Assembly: GCF_016097405.1 (NCBI RefSeq)
Contig: NZ_JAEHGD010000001.1
Span: 1,671,693 to 1,735,692 of the forward strand
Length of the DNA: 64,000 nt
Source of the DNA: a methane-oxidizing endosymbiont of Gigantopelta aegis
GTDB lineage: Bacteria; Pseudomonadota; Gammaproteobacteria; Methylococcales; Methylomonadaceae
Reading direction: 5' to 3'
Shown here: piece after piece, positions 60,075 to 64,000 of the stretch
Layout: the number at the start of each line of letters is the position of its first letter
Numbering within the stretch: position 1 is the stretch's first letter
Position numbers and translations under genes: made by a program
The notes under the pieces: generated by a model
The model's database searches: none
What the model was told of the DNA's origin: nothing
The model's input: only the letters and a program-made list of their open reading frames with translations

Positions 60075-61244
60075 ATGATAATTCAATACATTGACACCCC
60101 TGAAAAACTGGCAGAACTTTGTCAGAGCATTAAAAATGAAAGCTGGATTGCGCTGGATACCGAATTTCTGCGTGAGAAAACCTATTATCCCAAATTTTGT
60201 CTGTTGCAAATTGCAACGCCTGAATGGGTGGCTTGCGTTGACCCATTGGTTTTACGGGACCTGACGCCTTTGTTTGAGGTCTTGTATGATGAAAATATCA
60301 CAAAAGTTTTGCATGCGTGCCGTCAGGATCTGGAGATTTTTTATCAAATAACCGGTCGCGTAATGGCGCCGGTTTTTGACACCCAAATTGCTGCACCGTT
60401 GCTGGGTTTTCAAGAAAACCCAGGGTATGCGATGCTGGTATCGAGTTTTCTAAATGTGAATTTGAGTAAAGCGCATACCCGAACCGACTGGAGTGAACGG
60501 CCATTAAACCAGGATCAAATTCAGTATGCCGCTGATGATGTCATTTATCTTTGCAAAATTTACCAAAAAATGACCGCGCAGCTGGAAAAATTAGGGCGTC
60601 TGGACTGGTTGAAACAGGATTTTGAAATATTGACAGACCCAGCCTTGTATCAAATTGATCCTGAGCAAGCCTGGCTTAGAATCCGGGGCAAAAACAAATT
60701 AACCGGGCGCCAGCTATCCATCGTGCAATTATTGGCGCAGTGGCGAGAAATGACGGCCCAGCAAAGCAATCGACCCCGCAATTGGCTGATGCGCGATGAT
60801 ATATTGTTTGAGTTGGCAAAATTGCAGCCTGTCACTGTGGCGGAATTGGCCAAAATAAGGCAGATCAATGATGGGCTTATCAGGCGCCACGGCAAGGTGT
60901 TATGTGACTTGGTCAAACAAGGCCGGGAGCGCGCACCGACGCCGCTTAATGAAAAAGGGCGGCCTGGGAAGAAAGGCGCTCGACAAGAAGCGGTTTTAGA
61001 CGTGTTGACCGCCGTTGTTAGGATTCGTAGCGAAGAAAATGCATTGAATCCGGTGATTTTGGCTGGACGAAAGGACTTGGAGCGCTTGTTGGACGGCGAT
61101 CCGGAAACGCCGGTTTTGCACGGCTGGCGTTACAGTATGGTGGGCAAGGAATTGGAAGGGTTGCTGCAAGGGCAATTAGCGTTACGTATTTCGCCCGACA
61201 CTGTTAGCCTAACGCCTTCTGTAGCAATGCCGGTGGCAGAGTAA
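60075..61244 (+). CDS. rnd: Ribonuclease D
   Basis: The 389-residue 3'-5' exonuclease trims tRNA and other small RNA ends. The DEDD exonuclease motifs are ALDTEFLREKTYYP, the VLHACRQDLEIF Asp and YAADDVIYL. An HRDC domain follows (SNRPRNWLMRDDILFELA), and a second HRDC-like region ends the protein. The start at ATG 60075 (MIIQYIDTPEKL) fits the family; a longer frame from 59988 adds an atypical 29 residues. Its last 41 bases overlap the convergent TMEM165-like gene. Confidence 0.95.
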   Translation: MIIQYIDTPEKLAELCQSIKNESWIALDTEFLREKTYYPKFCLLQIATPEWVACVDPLVLRDLTPLFEVLYDENITKVLHACRQDLEIFYQITGRVMAPVFDTQIAAPLLGFQENPGYAMLVSSFLNVNLSKAHTRTDWSERPLNQDQIQYAADDVIYLCKIYQKMTAQLEKLGRLDWLKQDFEILTDPALYQIDPEQAWLRIRGKNKLTGRQLSIVQLLAQWREMTAQQSNRPRNWLMRDDILFELAKLQPVTVAELAKIRQINDGLIRRHGKVLCDLVKQGRERAPTPLNEKGRPGKKGARQEAVLDVLTAVVRIRSEENALNPVILAGRKDLERLLDGDPETPVLHGWRYSMVGKELEGLLQGQLALRISPDTVSLTPSVAMPVAE

Positions 61245-61860
61245 ACCAGGCTTTATAGGCGGCAAAGCCGGCTAGAATTAGGAAAATAACGCCGCTGATT
61301 TTATGCAATAAAGCCATAGAGAAACGTTGCAGAATGGTGCGGCCAGCTAACACGCCAAGCGCTGATGTCAAGCTTAAAGCCAGCGTTGCGCCTAGCCAGA
61401 CGGCGTAAATGTTGGCTGTACTGCTAAAGGCAACAACGGCAAGTTGTGTTTTATCGCCAAATTCGGCCAAGGTAATCATTAAAAAAGTCGTCAAAAAAAT
61501 ACCATGGCCTTTTTTCTCAACAATTTCCTCATCGTCATCCTCCTCATGACCAAACAGCGAAAACAGGCCGAACAGGGCAAATAATATCGCAACGGCGCTG
61601 GCCACAAGATAGGCTGGAATCCAGTTAGCTAAGGCGGCACCGAAAACGACTGCTAATGTGTTAAGCAAAGCAAAAGCCGTGATTGCGCCTAAGATAACCG
61701 GTAGGCCGCGATGCTTTGAGGCCAGCGTCATGCAGACGAGTTGGCTTTTATCACCCATTTCGGCCGCTACGATCAAAATGAAGCTGGACAATGTAGTGGC
61801 CGACAGGCGGGCAAAATCAGTTGAATTAAAATAATCGAACAATGAGGACAGATAATCCAT
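61204..61860 (-). CDS. TMEM165/GDT1 family (UPF0016) cation transporter
   Basis: The 218-residue membrane protein has the two signature repeats VAAEMGDKSQLVCM and TLAEFGDKTQLAVV, each in a half of three helices, with an acidic cytoplasmic loop (HEEDDDEEIVEKKGHG) between. Family members export Mn2+ (bacterial MntX/MneA types) or move Ca2+. It lies 20 bases after the ZIP-type gene, so the two transporters are probably co-expressed. No manganese riboswitch is seen. Confidence 0.92.
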   Translation of the reverse strand: MDYLSSLFDYFNSTDFARLSATTLSSFILIVAAEMGDKSQLVCMTLASKHRGLPVILGAITAFALLNTLAVVFGAALANWIPAYLVASAVAILFALFGLFSLFGHEEDDDEEIVEKKGHGIFLTTFLMITLAEFGDKTQLAVVAFSSTANIYAVWLGATLALSLTSALGVLAGRTILQRFSMALLHKISGVIFLILAGFAAYKAWFTLPPALLQKALG

Positions 61861-61880
61861 GAGTCAATTGAAGGGTTAGG

Positions 61881-62810
61881 TTAGCCGAGAAATTGTTCCA
61901 TGGCCATCATGACGATAAAGCCAAACATCAACATAAAGGTTGCAATTCGGGAGCGGCCTTTAGCATGTGTTTCTGGAATAATTTCTTCGCTGATCACAAA
62001 TAACATAGCGCCTGCTGCAAAACCCATGGCTAGCGGAAGGATTGATGAAAAGGCTGTGACCATAGTGATACCCAAAAGGCCGCCAATAGGCTCGACCAGA
62101 CCGGTAAGTGTGGCAATGGCGACAGCTTTCCAGCGATTGACACCAAGCCCAACTAAGGGTAAGGCCACTGCAAGGCCTTCTGGTATGTTCTGTAAGCCGA
62201 TGGCGATCGCTAAAATCATACCGTTTTTAGTGTCACCCGTGCCAAAGCTGACGCCCACCGACATACCTTCCGGGAAGTTATGAATCGTGATGGCGACGAT
62301 AAACAAGGAAAGTTTTTGCAGGGTTTCAACATGAGTGTCGGAAACCGAGTCAAAATGCAAATGGGGGAGTTTTTCATCAGCAAAATGTAAAAATAACGCG
62401 CCGATAATCATGCCGGCCGAGACCATCCAGATGCCGGTGTCAGCAGAGAGCTGATTGCCAAACTCAATGCCGGGGAGAATCAGGGAAAATGCTGTTGCCG
62501 CCAACATGACGCCAGCCGCCATACCTAATAAGCTGTTAAACAGACGGTCAGAAATCTGCGTGAGAAATAAAGCGGGTAGCGCGCCAATGCCGGTTGCCAT
62601 ACCGGCCATGATGCTGGCGAAAAAGCCAATGACAACGATTTTTCCAAAAAGCAAATACAAACTGCCGAAAATAATGATTTGGCTGACTAAAAATAAGCCG
62701 ATGAAGCTCGCCCAGCGCTGTGCTGTTGGCAGCGCCATGATTTTTTTGAATGTGCTGTTGGCTTGGATTGTTGCAACGTGATCGTCAAAAAAGGTCTGTA
62801 TATTGGCCAT
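61881..62810 (-). CDS. ZIP-family divalent metal transporter
   Basis: The 309-residue membrane protein has the ZIP metal-site helices HNFPEGMSVGVS and NIPEGLAVALPLVG, the E-x3-H-type residues at the C-terminal end (VISEEIIPETHAKG) and a His-containing loop (HFADEKLPHLHFD). It probably imports zinc, iron or manganese. Pairing with a TMEM165/GDT1 exporter suggests balanced control of one metal, perhaps manganese; this is inferred from neighbourhood only. Confidence 0.9.
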   Translation of the reverse strand: MANIQTFFDDHVATIQANSTFKKIMALPTAQRWASFIGLFLVSQIIIFGSLYLLFGKIVVIGFFASIMAGMATGIGALPALFLTQISDRLFNSLLGMAAGVMLAATAFSLILPGIEFGNQLSADTGIWMVSAGMIIGALFLHFADEKLPHLHFDSVSDTHVETLQKLSLFIVAITIHNFPEGMSVGVSFGTGDTKNGMILAIAIGLQNIPEGLAVALPLVGLGVNRWKAVAIATLTGLVEPIGGLLGITMVTAFSSILPLAMGFAAGAMLFVISEEIIPETHAKGRSRIATFMLMFGFIVMMAMEQFLG

Positions 62811-62918
62811 AGCATTTATTTTTTTAAGATAAGAGTTCTCGTATTATATGCAAAAACCTTCTAAAAGTAAGGGCATAAAACATGGCATTTTCTTTGTCGA
62901 GTCAATGTGTGTTGATTC

Positions 62919-62927
62919 TGTTATAAT
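62919..62927 (+). promoter_or_regulatory. Extended -10 promoter upstream of lepA
   Basis: TGTTATAAT is a perfect extended -10 (TGn plus TATAAT). It lies 78 bases before the lepA start. No good -35 is needed or seen. Confidence 0.6.
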
Positions 62928-63004
62928 CAATCAGTTTTGATGCCGGATACAGTTTCTGTGGCGGGCGTTTCTTGTTAATTTACAAACCGACTTACGGATT
63001 CCAA

Positions 63005-64000
63005 GTGGATCAAAAATATATTCGAAATTTTTCTATTATTGCTCATATCGATCACGGTAAATCAACATTGGCCGACCGTTTTATTCAAATATGCGGAGGA
63101 CTGGCCGAGCGTGAAATGGAAGCGCAAGTGCTCGATTCTATGGATTTAGAGCGTGAACGCGGTATCACCATTAAAGCTCAGAGTGTGACGCTGCATTACA
63201 AGGCCAAAGATGGTCAGGTTTATCAGTTAAATTTTATCGATACGCCGGGACATGTTGATTTCTCCTACGAAGTATCAAGGTCGCTGGCCGCGTGTGAGGG
63301 CGCGTTATTGGTTGTCGATGCGGCTCAAGGCGTGGAGGCGCAGAGTGTGGCAAATTGCTATACCGCGATTGAGCAGGGCCTGGAGGTTGTGCCGGTATTG
63401 AACAAAATCGATTTGCCTTCGGCCGAACCTGAGAAAGTCATGGCCGAAATTGAGGATGTCATCGGGATTCCGGCCGATGAAGCGTTAAAAATCAGTGCCA
63501 AGACGGGTATTGGTGTCGAATCGGTGTTGCAGCAATTGGTGGAAAAAGTACCGCCACCGAGTGGTAAGGAAGATGAGCCATTGCAGGCATTAATTATTGA
63601 CTCCTGGTTTGATAATTATTTAGGTGTGGTGTCGTTGGTACGGATTGTCAATGGCTCTTTGCGCAAAAAACAGAAGATCACGGTGATGTCCACCGGCAAA
63701 TCTTTCCAGGTAGAAAAACTAGGTGTTTATACGCCTAAACAACTGGAGAAAGAGAGCTTGAGTACCGGGGAAGTCGGTTTTATTGTGGCCGGCATCAAAG
63801 ATATTTTTGGTGCCCCGGTCGGCGATACAATAACGGCGACTGATCGTCCCGCAAAAGAGCAGTTGCCGGGGTTTGAAAAAGTTCAGCCGCGGGTATTTGC
63901 CGGATTGTATCCAGTCAGTTCCGACGATTATGGCAATATGCGGGAAGCATTGGATAAATTACGCTTAAATGATGCGGCGCTGAATTTTGAGCCGGAAACC
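63005..64000 (+). CDS. lepA: Elongation factor 4 (LepA), 3' end outside window
   Basis: The first 332 codons of the translational GTPase LepA, which acts on stalled or mistranslocated ribosomes. The G motifs are all present: [13 protein letters not shown] (P-loop), [10 protein letters not shown] (switch I), [12 protein letters not shown] (switch II) and [10 protein letters not shown]. Domain II follows ([14 protein letters not shown]), and the frame is still open at the window edge. The start is GTG 63005 ([16 protein letters not shown]); no in-frame ATG lies upstream. Full LepA is about 600 residues, so roughly half is missing from view. Confidence 0.96.
   Translation, partial: MDQKYIRNFSIIAHIDHGKSTLADRFIQICGGLAEREMEAQVLDSMDLERERGITIKAQSVTLHYKAKDGQVYQLNFIDTPGHVDFSYEVSRSLAACEGALLVVDAAQGVEAQSVANCYTAIEQGLEVVPVLNKIDLPSAEPEKVMAEIEDVIGIPADEALKISAKTGIGVESVLQQLVEKVPPPSGKEDEPLQALIIDSWFDNYLGVVSLVRIVNGSLRKKQKITVMSTGKSFQVEKLGVYTPKQLEKESLSTGEVGFIVAGIKDIFGAPVGDTITATDRPAKEQLPGFEKVQPRVFAGLYPVSSDDYGNMREALDKLRLNDAALNFEPET

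Overview
This window looks like chromosome of a gammaproteobacterial methanotroph of the order Methylococcales. The main pointer is a lanthanide-type methanol dehydrogenase (xoxF, with the diagnostic second Asp) followed by its solute-binding partner xoxJ, next to a full glycogen locus. Gene order and protein style are otherwise typical of Gammaproteobacteria. No particulate methane monooxygenase genes lie in the window, so the assignment is an inference.

Layout. Positions 1-6250 are a worn accessory stretch: a repetitive coiled-coil membrane-anchored protein, a frameshifted REP-associated-type transposase, an ISAs1-family element with 18-bp inverted repeats and a 10-bp target duplication, waaA, an AI-2E-family transporter, an internally deleted IS5-family copy, a PhnA-like protein and the stub of a CobW-type GTPase. 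Positions 6250-14100 (minus) hold moeA, soxYZ and a TolC/adaptor/RND efflux operon whose pump gene is frameshifted. Positions 14159-28131 (plus) hold a TlpA-like thioredoxin, a DUF2760-Hsp70 pair, tRNA-Phe, moaA, pyrG-kdsA-eno, ftsB-ispD-ispF-truD, a Cys-rich protein with two CxxCH motifs, rpoH behind a perfect CIRCE operator, and tRNA-Leu. Positions 28214-34427 (minus) hold an hflD/ABC transporter/GldG-like/mutM operon, a rhodanese and an EAL-HDOD protein. copZ-copA (plus) converge with ftsH (minus).

The most unusual region is 39278-46587 (minus): a promoter followed by five tightly packed genes. They encode an HpnP-like B12/radical SAM enzyme, a NodU-type carbamoyltransferase, a large haem-oxygenase-like di-iron protein made of two related halves, an AlkB/desaturase-like membrane di-iron enzyme and a CDP-alcohol phosphatidyltransferase. 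Together they suggest synthesis of a methylated, oxidised and carbamoylated small molecule or lipid that I cannot match to a known pathway.

Positions 46758-56703 hold glycogen metabolism: glgB-glgA with a secretin-like domain protein (minus), diverging from glgC, a GH57 glycosidase gene and malQ (plus). The GH57 gene is split by an intact 852-bp IS5-family element, the parent type of the deleted copy at 4913. Then come xoxJ/xoxF (minus), rnd, two metal transporter genes (TMEM165/GDT1 and ZIP) and the 5' part of lepA, cut by the window end.

Several broken genes differ from their expected frames by one base in A or T runs. This may be real decay or sequencing/assembly error, and the sequence alone cannot separate the two.
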